Below are positions 8,417-17,145 of a stretch of DNA of 64,000 nt, in pieces. The translations under genes were made by a program, and so were the position numbers. The notes beneath the pieces are model-generated. The model did not search any database and had not been told where the DNA came from. It saw only the letters and a list, made by a program, of their open reading frames with translations. How positions within the stretch are numbered: the stretch's first letter is position 1; the number at the start of each line of letters is the position of its first letter. Source of the DNA: HGM13006 sp963650135 (GTDB lineage Bacteria > Bacillota > Clostridia > Oscillospirales > Oscillospiraceae); assembly GCA_963650135.1 (NCBI GenBank), contig CAVJLG010000039.1, positions 1 through 64,000 on the forward strand, read 5' to 3'.

Positions 8417-8767
8417 GGTATTCCTCCGTTCTTTGACCGGCTTGGTCTGTTTCATGCACCAATCCAGCACAGTTTCATAGTCAAACTCGTCCAGCGCCTC
8501 CGGGAAATAGCCGCTGCATGGGCTAATCAGTTCTCCCTCCACCACCACGCCGGCGTCGGTAATCACCCGGTTTTCGTCATAGCTGAGATAAATCCGATAC
8601 GCACGCTGTGCATGGACGTCGCCGCCGGAAAAGCCTAGCTCCTCGCCCCAAAATGAAAACATCGGTCGTCCCCGATGGGCCTGGGGCATGGCATCCTCCC
8701 GCAGCTGCCGACCAATCAGCGCCTGAACCAGCCGACGATTATAGGATGTATCCAAGGGTTCCAACAA
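8417..8767 (-). CDS. Uncharacterised reading frame fused in frame to nicotinamidase-like gene
   Basis: An in-frame coding segment of 117 codons leading directly into the nicotinamidase without a stop. A TTG at 8767 (or 8764) has AAAGGG about 10 bases upstream. The encoded segment (start LLEPLDTSYNRRL; then RPMFSFWGEELGF, YRIYLSYDENRVITDAGV, DEFDYETVLDWCMKQ) looks like a real acidic globular domain, but I do not recognise it. The strong internal RBS before ATG 8416 implies two products or a recently lost stop codon. It could be a true two-domain protein of 285 residues. Function unknown. Confidence 0.5.
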
Positions 8768-8831
8768 ATTTCGTCCCTTTCTTTGCAAATGCCCGGGCAC
8801 AGCAGCCTGCACCCGGGCAAATTTCCGCTTA

Positions 8832-9335
8832 TCATTTCTCGACCCAGGCAACATTCTCCGCTAGGGACAGGAAGTTCACCTGCATGGTTTCCATGCTGGC
8901 GCTCTTCGCCGCAAAGGCATATTGCCCCGCGTCGTCGGTATAGCACAAAACCGCGCCGCCGGATTCATTGTCCCACACCTTGAGATTGCTGCCGTCGCCG
9001 AACTCCAGATCAATCCCCGGCTCCGTTTCCGGCAGGGTACGCAGCACTCTGCCCTCGCCGTTTACCAGGATGTAATTATAGAGCGCATAGACATTCTTGC
9101 CCTTTACCAGCACCAGCTGCTGTCCGCCGGCGTCTCCGTGAAGCGAATGGTGGGAATAGGCATAGGTCACGCTATTTGACAGCCGGGACACAAAATCCCG
9201 ATACTGCACATGATATCGTACCGCCCAAGAGAGAATCACAATGCCAAGCACCAGCACCACGCCCGCAAGCGTTCCCAGGACCCGAATCGTCCAGCCCTTT
9301 TTATCTCTGTGCTTCGCGTCAACCTGTTCGTACAT
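8832..9335 (-). CDS. Membrane-anchored protein of unknown function
   Basis: 167 residues. A charged cytoplasmic N-terminus (about 15 residues) and one transmembrane helix (LAGVVLVLGIVILSWAV) are followed by an extracytoplasmic domain of about 125 residues. That domain carries alternating strands (QQLVLVKGKNVYALYNYIL, AVLCYTDDAGQYAFAAKS). No known family recognised. It lies 24 bases after rqcP in the same orientation, so is probably co-transcribed. A GC-rich hairpin (CCCGGGT...CCCGGGC) follows. Confidence 0.7.
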   Translation of the reverse strand: MYEQVDAKHRDKKGWTIRVLGTLAGVVLVLGIVILSWAVRYHVQYRDFVSRLSNSVTYAYSHHSLHGDAGGQQLVLVKGKNVYALYNYILVNGEGRVLRTLPETEPGIDLEFGDGSNLKVWDNESGGAVLCYTDDAGQYAFAAKSASMETMQVNFLSLAENVAWVEK

Positions 9336-9359
9336 CGGGATTCTCCTTTCTCGGGTACA

Positions 9360-9602
9360 TCAGGTGATCTCTCGATACATTGCCACGGCATCCGCTTTCT
9401 TGGTGGATTCGCTGAGATTTAGCACCTCCACCTTTACGGTCTTCTGACCGAAACGGATTTCCAGAATATCGCCGATTTTTACATCATAGCTAGCCTTGGC
9501 GGTTCTGCCGTTGACCGTCACCCGCTCGCCGTCGCAGGCTTCATTGGCCACGGTACGGCGCTTAATCAACCGGGATACCTTTAAATACTTGTCCAGTCGC
9601 AT
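9360..9602 (-). CDS. rqcP: S4-domain RNA-binding protein RqcP
   Basis: 80 residues matching RqcP (YabO, Hsp15-like). The S4 domain begins MRLDKYLKVSRLIKRRTVA and continues VTVNGRTAKASYDVKIGD. In Firmicutes RqcP binds the 50S subunit and works with RqcH in tailing stalled nascent chains with alanine during ribosome quality control. It sits 9 bases downstream of metG, an unusual partner since yabO is usually near mazG/yabP. Length and N-terminus are typical. Confidence 0.9.
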   Translation of the reverse strand: MRLDKYLKVSRLIKRRTVANEACDGERVTVNGRTAKASYDVKIGDILEIRFGQKTVKVEVLNLSESTKKADAVAMYREIT

Positions 9603-9611
9603 ACTCGTTCC

Positions 9612-11555
9612 TCAGCAGAGCTTTGCACCGGCAGGAATCGCATCGTCCAGCATCAGAAGGTTCAGCTTATCGTCCTTCTCCGCAGACAGCAGCATGCCGC
9701 AGGACTCCAGGCCCATCATCTTTCTGGGCGCCAGGTTGGTGCATGCCACCAGGGTCTTGCCCACCAGCTCTTCGGGCTGATAATAGGCCGCAATGCCGGA
9801 GAGAATCTGCCGGGGGGTGCCGCTGCCGTCGTCCAGGGTAAAGCGCAGGAGCTTCTTGGACTTCTTGACCTTCTCGCACTCCAGCACCTTCACAACCGTC
9901 ATGTCTACCTTCTCAAAGGCGTCAAAGTCAATGTTCTCCTTGAAGGTAACGGGCGCAGTCTCGGGCTGTGCAGGCTCCTCCTTGGCCTTCTTGGCGGCCT
10001 CAATCTCCTCCAGCTTCTTCTTGGCGTCGATACGGTTGAACAGAATCTCCGCAGTGCCAACGGCGCCGCCAACGGGCATGCCGCCGAACTCAGCCAAGGA
10101 CTCCACGCCGCCGTTCTCCACATTCAGCTGCTTCAAAATCTTCTCAGCAGTCTCTGGGAGATAAGCCTCCAGCATAATCGCTGCAAACCGGATTGCCTCC
10201 AGCAGATTATAGAGCACTGTGCCCAGACGGTCTGCCTTGGCGGGGTCCTTTGCCAGCACCCAGGGCGTGGTTTCGTCAATATACTTGTTGGCCCGACGCA
10301 GCAGAACGAAAATCTCGTCGATGGCATCTGCCACATGGAGGCCGTCCATCTTCTTCTCTACCTTTGCAGGCATCGCCAGAGCTATGGCCTTCAGCTCTTC
10401 ATCCACAGGCTCGGATGCGGTGGGGGCCATAATCTTACCGTCAAAATACTTGTGATCCATGGCGATGGTCCGGTTCACCAGGTTGCCCAGGATATTCGCC
10501 AGGTCAGAATTGGTGCGCTCGATCATCAGCTCATAGGTAAATACGCCGTCGTTGGCAAAGGGCATCTCATGGAGCATGTAGTAGCGAACTGCGTCCACAC
10601 CGAACTGCTCCACCAGATCGTCGGCATAAATCACGTTGCCGGTGGACTTGGACATCTTGCCGCTGTTCACCAGCAGCCAGGGATGACCGAACACCTGCTT
10701 GGGCAGGGGCTCACCCAAAGCCATCAGGAAAATGGGCCAGTAGATGGTGTGGAACCGGATGATATCCTTGCCGATGAGATGCACATCTGCGGGCCAATAC
10801 TTTTTATAATGCTCGTCGGAGTTGCCGTCGGAGTCATAGCCGCAGAAGGTGATATAGTTGGTCAGTGCGTCCAGCCATACATAGACCACATGGCCGGGAT
10901 CAAAGTCCACCGGAATGCCCCAGGTGAAGGAAGTCCGGGAGACGCACAGATCCTGAAGGCCGGGCTTCAGGAAGTTGTTAATCATCTCGTTCTTCCGGCT
11001 CTCAGGCTGGATGAACTCGGGATGCTCGTTGATGTAGTCCATCAGACGGTCAGCGTATTTGCTCATACGGAAGAAGTAAGCCTCTTCCTCGGCGTCTACG
11101 CACTCTCTGCCGCAGTCGGGGCATTTGCCGTCTACCAGCTGACTCTCGGTCCAGAAGGACTCGCAGGGGGTACAGTATTTGCCCACATACTTGCCCTTGT
11201 AGATGTCGCCCTGCTCATACAGGCGCTTGAAGATCTTCTGAACCTTTGCCACATGCTCGGGGTCGGTGGTACGGATGAACTTATCGTAAGAGGTGTTCAT
11301 CAGGTCCCAAATCCGATGAATCTCACCGGAGATATTGTCTACATGCTGCTGGGGGGTAATGCCCGCCGCCTCGGCCTTCTGCTGGATCTTCTGGCCATGC
11401 TCATCGGTGCCGGTCTGGAAATAGACATCAAAGCCGGTCATGCGCTTATAGCGGGCAATGGCGTCGGCCAAAACGATCTCATAGGTGTTGCCGATATGGG
11501 GCTTGGCGGACGTATAGGCAATGGCTGTGGATATATAATAAGGTTTCTTTTCCAC
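9612..11555 (-). CDS. metG: Methionyl-tRNA synthetase
   Basis: 647 residues, class I synthetase. HIGH-type motif KPHIGNTYE, zinc-knuckle cysteines in YCTPCESFW and GKCPDCGREC, and KMSKS motif in GKMSKSTGNV. The anticodon-binding helical domain is followed by a Lys/Glu/Ala-rich linker (about 515-540). A C-terminal tRNA-binding OB fold follows (FEKVDMTVVKVLECEKV, SGIAAYYQPEELVGK). Start is GTG 11555, with GAGGAGG 9 bases upstream. I looked for a T-box leader in the 98 bases upstream and saw none. Confidence 0.97.
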   Translation of the reverse strand: MEKKPYYISTAIAYTSAKPHIGNTYEIVLADAIARYKRMTGFDVYFQTGTDEHGQKIQQKAEAAGITPQQHVDNISGEIHRIWDLMNTSYDKFIRTTDPEHVAKVQKIFKRLYEQGDIYKGKYVGKYCTPCESFWTESQLVDGKCPDCGRECVDAEEEAYFFRMSKYADRLMDYINEHPEFIQPESRKNEMINNFLKPGLQDLCVSRTSFTWGIPVDFDPGHVVYVWLDALTNYITFCGYDSDGNSDEHYKKYWPADVHLIGKDIIRFHTIYWPIFLMALGEPLPKQVFGHPWLLVNSGKMSKSTGNVIYADDLVEQFGVDAVRYYMLHEMPFANDGVFTYELMIERTNSDLANILGNLVNRTIAMDHKYFDGKIMAPTASEPVDEELKAIALAMPAKVEKKMDGLHVADAIDEIFVLLRRANKYIDETTPWVLAKDPAKADRLGTVLYNLLEAIRFAAIMLEAYLPETAEKILKQLNVENGGVESLAEFGGMPVGGAVGTAEILFNRIDAKKKLEEIEAAKKAKEEPAQPETAPVTFKENIDFDAFEKVDMTVVKVLECEKVKKSKKLLRFTLDDGSGTPRQILSGIAAYYQPEELVGKTLVACTNLAPRKMMGLESCGMLLSAEKDDKLNLLMLDDAIPAGAKLC

Positions 11556-11653
11556 GGAAAATTCCTCCTCTATAGAAATGCATACTTATTACCTATCATA
11601 CTCAATAACCTGCCGTAAATCAAGCCTTTTTTGGTCCATTCCCCTTTGTGCCC

Positions 11654-12064
11654 TCAAACCAGCCGCAGCCGTGGCAGCAGCTCCCCAAATAATTTCTTTC
11701 GCAGCAGCCGATGGAGCTCCAGCGCCAGGAACGACACCAAAATCCACAGGAAGAAATAGCTCATGCACACCTGGCCCCAGAGGTTATAGGGAAGACTGCT
11801 GTAATCCCAAACCCCAAGGTCCAGCACCCGGTTGATTAGCAGGCCGCTGATGAGTTCCACCGCCGTCACCATGCATGCGCCCACCACCGCCTGCATCACC
11901 CCGGGCATCTCCGGCTGCCACTGTCCAAGCAGTCCAATGAGCAAAAAGCAGCAGCCGCCCACCAGAAACATGCTTCCGTGGCTCCATCTCCGCCATAAAA
12001 GCTCCAATAATACATAGACCATGCCGCCAATATAAAATAGCACCGCGTTTTTCCACAGTTTCAT
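11654..12064 (-). CDS. Putative ABC transporter permease, CmpB family
   Basis: 136 residues with four hydrophobic segments and the family signature LLELLWRRWSHGSMFLVGG followed by CFLLIGLL, as in the short membrane proteins labelled ABC_trans_CmpB. No ATPase or binding protein accompanies it and the family label is not functionally proven. It sits upstream of metG in the same orientation with about 100 bases between. Confidence 0.72.
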   Translation of the reverse strand: MKLWKNAVLFYIGGMVYVLLELLWRRWSHGSMFLVGGCCFLLIGLLGQWQPEMPGVMQAVVGACMVTAVELISGLLINRVLDLGVWDYSSLPYNLWGQVCMSYFFLWILVSFLALELHRLLRKKLFGELLPRLRLV

Positions 12065-12139
12065 ATCATCACCAGGTATAGTATGTGATCGGCGGCGGCT
12101 GTTTCATACGAAAAAATTGAAAAAATCTTTATTTTTCTC

Positions 12140-12168
12140 TTGACAACGCAGGCTTTTTTCTATATAAT
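12140..12168 (+). promoter_or_regulatory. Consensus promoter of tRNA pair
   Basis: TTGACA, 17-bp spacer, TATAAT: perfect consensus, 30 bases before tRNA-Met. Confidence 0.85.
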
Positions 12169-12197
12169 AGGCCTTGCCCTTTTGAGGGCGGCTCTAT

Positions 12198-12273
12198 GGC
12201 GGCATAGCTCAGTTGGTAGAGCATTCGGTTCATACCCGGAGTGTCACTGGTTCGAGTCCAGTTGCCGCTACCA
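12198..12273 (+). tRNA. tRNA-Met (CAU), elongator
   Basis: 76 bases including encoded CCA. Acceptor GGCGGCA/TGCCGCT, anticodon loop TTCATAC, T arm GGTTCGAGTCC. The G1-U72 pair and the lack of the initiator C1-A72 mismatch and GGG/CCC anticodon-stem pairs indicate elongator rather than initiator tRNA. Confidence 0.93.
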
Positions 12274-12275
12274 AC

Positions 12276-12303
12276 AAGGCGGACTTTCATCCGCCTTTTT
12301 CTT
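12276..12303 (+). terminator. Hairpin with T-run between tRNAs
   Basis: GGCGGA - CTTTCA - TCCGCC - TTTTT. May attenuate or be a processing site before tRNA-Glu. Confidence 0.65.
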
Positions 12304-12328
12304 TTCCTGGTGCTTTTGCATCAGTGCT

Positions 12329-12403
12329 GGCCCCGTGGTCAAGAGGTTAAGACACGGCCCTTTCACGGCTGTAACACGAGTTCGATTCTCGTCGGGGTCA
12401 CCA
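12329..12403 (+). tRNA. tRNA-Glu (UUC)
   Basis: 75 bases with encoded CCA. Acceptor GGCCCCG/CGGGGTC, anticodon loop CTTTCAC (TTC), T arm GAGTTCGATTCTC. Confidence 0.95.
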
Positions 12404-12407
12404 GAAA

Positions 12408-12432
12408 AAAGCACGCTTCGGCGTGCTTTTTT
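12408..12432 (+). terminator. Terminator of tRNA unit
   Basis: GCACGC - TTCG - GCGTGC - TTTTTT immediately after tRNA-Glu. Confidence 0.9.
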
Positions 12433-12548
12433 CCATGATATTTGCCTTTTTCGGTAACCATCGTCATATTTTCCAGGAGGACATCCCCATGTAGGACCGA
12501 CCCGTCTGAATCTATCCACATCTTTCACCCCACAATGGAGGTTTTTCT

Positions 12549-14135
12549 ATGACACTACAAGAAGAGATCCAGCGCCGCCGGACCTTTGCCATTATTTCGC
12601 ACCCGGATGCCGGTAAAACCACCCTCACCGAGAAGTTTCTGCTGTACGGAGGCGCCATCGCCCAGGCCGGTGTGGTCAAGGGCAAGAAAAACAGCCGCGC
12701 CGCCGTTTCCGACTGGATGGAAATCGAAAAGCAGCGTGGTATTTCCGTTACGTCCTCTGTGCTCCAGTTCAGCTACAACGGCTACTGCATTAACATCCTC
12801 GACACCCCCGGTCACCAGGACTTTTCCGAGGACACCTACCGCACTCTGATGGCTGCCGACTCCGCCGTCATGGTCATCGACGCGGCAAAAGGCGTAGAGC
12901 CCCAGACCCGGAAGCTGTTTAAGGTCTGCACCCTGCGGCACATTCCGATTTTTACGTTTATCAACAAAATGGACCGGGACGCCCGGGACCCCTTTGAGCT
13001 CTGCGAGCAGATTGAGCAGGAGCTGGGCATTGAAACCTGCCCCATCAACTGGCCCATCGGCTCCGGCAAGGAATTCCAGGGTGTTTATGACCGTCCCAGC
13101 GGCCATATTCTCCGTTTTACCGATACCTCCTTCAAAAGCCGTTCCGCCGCGGAGGAAATTGAGCTCAGCGATCCCAAAATGGGCGAGATCATTGGTGAGG
13201 ACAAGTGGCATCAGCTCCAGGAGGAAGTGGACCTGCTGGGTGCCGGTGCTGAGTTTGATCTGGAGCGCGTGCGTGCCGGTCAGCAGAGCCCCGTGTTCTT
13301 CGGTTCCGCACTGACCACCTTTGGCGTAGAGCCGTTCCTCAATGAGTTCCTCAACATGACCACTCCGCCGCTGCCCCGGAAGGCCGGCGATGTGGAAATC
13401 GACCCCTTCTCTCCGGATTTCTCCGCCTTTATCTTTAAGATTCAGGCAAATATGAACAAAGCCCACCGGGACCGTATCGCATTTATGCGCATCACCTCCG
13501 GCAAGTTCACCCGGGACATGGAGGTCTACCATGTGCAGGGCGGCAAGAAGCAGCGGCTTTCCCAGCCCCAGCAGCTGATGGCCCAGGACCGCGAAATCGT
13601 AGAGGAGGCCTATGCCGGTGATATCATCGGCGTGTTTGACCCCGGCATCTACTCCATCGGCGACACCCTGTGCAAGCCCGGCAAAAAGTTTAAGTTCGAG
13701 GGTATTCCCACCTTCGCCCCGGAGCATTTCACCCGGGTCAGCCCCAAGGACACCATGAAGCGCAAGCAGTTCATCAAGGGCACCGAGCAGATTGCCCAGG
13801 AAGGCGCCATTCAGATCTTCAAGGTACCCAATACCGGTATGGAAGAGGTCATCGTTGGCGTCGTTGGTACCCTTCAGTTCGACGTATTCCAGTACCGGAT
13901 GAAGAACGAATACGGCGTGGACCTGCGCATGTACAACCTGCCCTATCAGTTCCTGCGGTTCATCGACCAGTGCCCCTGCGAGCCCAAGGACCTGATGCTC
14001 TCCTCCGACGCCGAGCTGCTGGAGGACTATCGCGGACGCAGCCTGCTGGTCTTCTCCAGCTATTGGTCCATCGATTTTAACATCAAAAAGAACCCCGGCC
14101 TGGTGCTCAGCGAGACGAGAAGCGCCGAAGAATAA
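12549..14135 (+). CDS. prfC: Peptide chain release factor 3
   Basis: 528 residues, the standard RF3 length. GTPase motifs are HPDAGKTTLTEKFL (P-loop), RGISVTSSVLQF (switch I), DTPGHQDFSEDTY, and FINKMDRDARDPFEL (NKMD). RF3 hallmarks such as DWMEIEKQRGIS and the C-terminal LPYQFLRFIDQ are present. RF3 removes RF1/RF2 from ribosomes after termination. RBS TGGAGG precedes the ATG. It has its own terminator. Confidence 0.97.
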   Translation: MTLQEEIQRRRTFAIISHPDAGKTTLTEKFLLYGGAIAQAGVVKGKKNSRAAVSDWMEIEKQRGISVTSSVLQFSYNGYCINILDTPGHQDFSEDTYRTLMAADSAVMVIDAAKGVEPQTRKLFKVCTLRHIPIFTFINKMDRDARDPFELCEQIEQELGIETCPINWPIGSGKEFQGVYDRPSGHILRFTDTSFKSRSAAEEIELSDPKMGEIIGEDKWHQLQEEVDLLGAGAEFDLERVRAGQQSPVFFGSALTTFGVEPFLNEFLNMTTPPLPRKAGDVEIDPFSPDFSAFIFKIQANMNKAHRDRIAFMRITSGKFTRDMEVYHVQGGKKQRLSQPQQLMAQDREIVEEAYAGDIIGVFDPGIYSIGDTLCKPGKKFKFEGIPTFAPEHFTRVSPKDTMKRKQFIKGTEQIAQEGAIQIFKVPNTGMEEVIVGVVGTLQFDVFQYRMKNEYGVDLRMYNLPYQFLRFIDQCPCEPKDLMLSSDAELLEDYRGRSLLVFSSYWSIDFNIKKNPGLVLSETRSAEE

Positions 14136-14142
14136 TCAAAAC

Positions 14143-14184
14143 CCCTCTGCCAGTTCGATCAATGAACACGGCAGAGGGCTTTTT
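14143..14184 (+). terminator. Terminator of prfC
   Basis: CCCTCTGCC ... GGCAGAGGG followed by CTTTTT. Confidence 0.85.
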
Positions 14185-14307
14185 CTATGCTATATGAATA
14201 ACGAAAAAACGAATTTCATCCCAGAGCATAGCGGATTTTCCACGAAAACGCCACCATTTCGGGGGTTCTATCTGTCAACTACAGGTTACATCCGGCACTT
14301 TTGCGGC

Positions 14308-16839
14308 TTATTCCGACAAAAAGCTGCGAATATCCTCCATCACGTCCTCCACTTCCCGGAGAAATACCGACGCAGGGGTTCGCAACGCACCGTGGCCCAA
14401 AATGATAATCTGCTCCATGCCGTCAGAGGTTGCAACTCGAACCCGATGCTTTTTCCCCAGGTCATAGGACAGCCGCTCAATATAGCTGTCCGCTGTCTGG
14501 GCCTCCTTGGTGTAGACCACGGACAGGTCCCCATAATGCTCCACCGAGCCGGGATTGCCCTTGACCTTATAGGCGTCGAATACCAAAATCACCGGGCACT
14601 GCCGATAGCTCTGATAGTTCCGCAGAATATCCACCAGCTGGTCCCGGGCCGCATTCAAATCCTGGGCCGCCAGCGTCTTTAAAAACGGCCAGGCGAATAT
14701 CATGTTATAGCCGTCCACCAGAATATACTCCGGTCCCTGGGGAACGGGCGCGGCCTTATAGGGCTTGGAAGCGCTGCTGGATTTCTGGGTGCGCATGGCT
14801 TGCATCCGATCCCGATGCACCGGGCCATAGGTGCGCTCAAAAATCTGCATCAGCTCCTTGTCCGTTGCCGCCAGAGCCTTGTATCTCCGGCCCAATACCT
14901 CCCGCTCCGGTTCCTCCGGGGCCGGGGGCTTTAACACGCTGGGCAGATGCATATGCTCCGGCACCTCATTCCACTTGACCAGGCTGCCCGCTCCATGGTC
15001 GCAGAAAATACTGTCCGGAGAGTTCTCCACATCCTTCTCCGGGGCATAGCCCATCTGCGCCACGATTTCGTCCGGATGAACGCAGGGCTCATAGCCGCGT
15101 ACCGTCAGCGATACCCGGCCCAAGCCATGGGTATAAGTGGTGATTTCCTGGGGATAATCTCCAAAGGCCGACACAGCCACCGTGCCCTCCAGCACCGCCG
15201 TATCTCCCTTTGTTTCCGGCGGATTCAGTTCCGCGCCCATCCGCTGGAGATCGGACATGGCCCGGCCAATATTTTCCTGGGGTACCTCCAAATGCAATGC
15301 ATACCAAGGCTCCAGCAGCACGCTCTCCGCCTGCATCAGTCCCTGCCGCACGGCACGATAGGTGGCCTGCCGGAAGTCGCCGCCCTCGGTGTGCTTCACA
15401 TGGGCTTTCCCCGCCACCAGCGTGATCTTCATATCCGTAATCGGCGAGCCGGTCAATACACCCAAATGCTGCTTCTCCATCAGATGGGTCAAAATCAGCC
15501 GCTGCCAGTTGCGGTCCAGCTGATCCTCGGAGCAGGCCGACGTAAAGGCCAGCCCGCTGCCCCGTTCTCCGGGCTCCAGCAATAGATGCACCTCGGCATA
15601 GTGCCGCAAGGGCTCATAATGTCCAACGCCCTCCACCGCACCTGCAATGGTTTCCCGGTAGAGAATGCTTCCCTGGTCAAATTCCACGGGAAGGCTAAAC
15701 CGCTCCATTAGCAGTTCCTTTAAAATCTCCAGCTGCACCGGGCCCATAATGCCCACGCGGATTTCCTGCCGATGGCTGTCGAATTCCACATGGAGCTGAG
15801 GTTCTTCCTCCTCCAGCTGCCGCAGCTGTGCAAGGCTCCGGGTCAGGTCAGCACCTTCCGGCAAAATCACCCGATAGGTCAGCACCGGCGTCATGGCCGC
15901 AGCCTCTTCCGCTGCCTGCTCTGCTCCGAGGCCCTCACCGGCATAGGTCTTGCCAAGGCCCAATGCCGCTACCACATCTCCAGGTCGAGCTTCCTCCACC
16001 GTCTGATATTTGGCCCCGGAATAGACCCGCAGCTGGGTGACCTTTTCTCCGGAGGGCAGGGTATTCCGCACATGCAATATGCCGCCGGTGATTTTCATAT
16101 GGCTCATGCGCTGGTTTTGCTCGTCCCGGGAGATTTTATAGACCCGCGCACCAAATTCCTTCTTCTCCTTGCATTGGGGTGCATAGCGCGTCAATGCCTC
16201 CATAAATTCCGATACGCCCTGGAGCTTCAGCGCCGAGCCAAACCAAACCGGGAAAATTCGCCCCTGCTGCACCGCCGCAGTAGCGGAGGCCTCCGAAATG
16301 GTGCCGCTATCCAGGAATTCCTCCAGCAGCACCTCGTCGCACAGCGCCAGCTCTTCCGGGTCCTCCGGTGGCAGCATGCAAATCCGGTCACTCAGCTGCT
16401 GCTTTAGGTCCCGCAGCACAGTCTCCCGCTCCGTTCCGGGCAGGTCCATTTTATTCACAAACAGCAGGGTGGGAATATTCCGCTGCCGCAGGAGCTTCCA
16501 CACCGTAAGGGTATGGCTCTGCACCCCGGAGCTGCCGCTGACCACCAGAATCGCACAGTCCAGTACGTCCAGCGTTCGCTCCATCTCCGCAGAAAAATCC
16601 ACATGTCCGGGGGTATCCAGCAGCGTGGCCTGCATGTCCGGCAGCTGAAGCACCGCCTGCTTGGAGAAAATCGTAATGCCCCGCTGCCGTTCCAGCGAAA
16701 ATGTATCCAAAAAGGCATCCCCATGGTCCACTCGACCCAAAATCCGCAGGCTGCCCGCCGTATAGAGCATGGCCTCAGACAGGGTGGTCTTTCCCGCGTC
16801 CACATGGGCCAAGATGCCAATGACTGACCGTTTTATCAT
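14308..16839 (-). CDS. TetM-like ribosome-acting GTPase fused to C-terminal NYN nuclease domain
   Basis: 843 residues. Positions 1 to about 640 are an EF-G/TetM-class translation GTPase: P-loop AHVDAGKTTLSEAML, switch I ERQRGITIF, DTPGHVDF, NKMD, then the EF-G-like domains. After a linker rich in Glu, Pro and Ser (about 640-700), residues 702-843 form a NYN/PIN-like domain like YacP/Rae1. It starts YILVDGYNMIF, with acidic residues at about D709, D755 (LVFDAYKV), D784 (QTADSYIE) and D806 (ATSDG). In Bacillus, Rae1 is a ribosome-associated nuclease that cuts mRNA in the A site; TetM-class GTPases also enter the A site. A fusion therefore suggests a factor that binds stalled or drug-bound ribosomes and cleaves mRNA. 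Classical tetracycline protection proteins are about 640 residues and lack this tail. Stand-alone gene, convergent with prfC. Confidence 0.9.
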   Translation of the reverse strand: MIKRSVIGILAHVDAGKTTLSEAMLYTAGSLRILGRVDHGDAFLDTFSLERQRGITIFSKQAVLQLPDMQATLLDTPGHVDFSAEMERTLDVLDCAILVVSGSSGVQSHTLTVWKLLRQRNIPTLLFVNKMDLPGTERETVLRDLKQQLSDRICMLPPEDPEELALCDEVLLEEFLDSGTISEASATAAVQQGRIFPVWFGSALKLQGVSEFMEALTRYAPQCKEKKEFGARVYKISRDEQNQRMSHMKITGGILHVRNTLPSGEKVTQLRVYSGAKYQTVEEARPGDVVAALGLGKTYAGEGLGAEQAAEEAAAMTPVLTYRVILPEGADLTRSLAQLRQLEEEEPQLHVEFDSHRQEIRVGIMGPVQLEILKELLMERFSLPVEFDQGSILYRETIAGAVEGVGHYEPLRHYAEVHLLLEPGERGSGLAFTSACSEDQLDRNWQRLILTHLMEKQHLGVLTGSPITDMKITLVAGKAHVKHTEGGDFRQATYRAVRQGLMQAESVLLEPWYALHLEVPQENIGRAMSDLQRMGAELNPPETKGDTAVLEGTVAVSAFGDYPQEITTYTHGLGRVSLTVRGYEPCVHPDEIVAQMGYAPEKDVENSPDSIFCDHGAGSLVKWNEVPEHMHLPSVLKPPAPEEPEREVLGRRYKALAATDKELMQIFERTYGPVHRDRMQAMRTQKSSSASKPYKAAPVPQGPEYILVDGYNMIFAWPFLKTLAAQDLNAARDQLVDILRNYQSYRQCPVILVFDAYKVKGNPGSVEHYGDLSVVYTKEAQTADSYIERLSYDLGKKHRVRVATSDGMEQIIILGHGALRTPASVFLREVEDVMEDIRSFLSE

Positions 16840-16929
16840 AAAAACAGCATTCCTTTGCGCTTTAATAAGAACATCATATCACGTTTCCCCAGTCCGGGCA
16901 ACCGCCGGGGGCAGAAACGTACATTCCCC

Positions 16930-16959
16930 TTGACATTTCTCCCCGTGCTGGGGTAAAAT
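16930..16959 (+). promoter_or_regulatory. Promoter of tRNA-Leu
   Basis: TTGACA, 18-bp spacer, TAAAAT, ten bases upstream of the mature tRNA. Confidence 0.75.
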
Positions 16960-16968
16960 AGCATCAAC

Positions 16969-17056
16969 GCTGGTATGGTGAAATTGGCAGACACAAGGGA
17001 CTTAAAATCCCTCGCCCCTCAAAGGCGTGCCGGTTCGAGCCCGGCTACCAGCACCA
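16969..17056 (+). tRNA. tRNA-Leu (UAA)
   Basis: 88 bases with a long variable arm and encoded CCA. Acceptor GCTGGTA/TACCAGC, anticodon loop CTTAAAA, T arm CCGGTTCGAGCCCGG. It borders the accessory region to the right. Confidence 0.95.
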
Positions 17057-17057
17057 A

Positions 17058-17093
17058 GCCGCCGCAAGCAACTGTCTGTTTGCGGCGGCTTTT
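17058..17093 (+). terminator. Terminator of tRNA-Leu
   Basis: GCCGCCGCAA - 12-base loop - TTGCGGCGGC - TTTT. Confidence 0.85.
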
Positions 17094-17145
17094 GCAATCT
17101 ATCAGGATGAAGCAGTAGACTAAGTGTTGCAATCGGGGTGGTTTT

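Noticed and set aside
11556..11653. T-box leader upstream of metG
   Set aside because: The interval is short and lacks a T-box motif or terminator/antiterminator pair.
14308..16839. Ordinary tetracycline-resistance gene tet(M)/tet(W)
   Set aside because: The protein is about 200 residues longer, carries a nuclease domain and is not on a mobile element. Resistance activity cannot be assumed.
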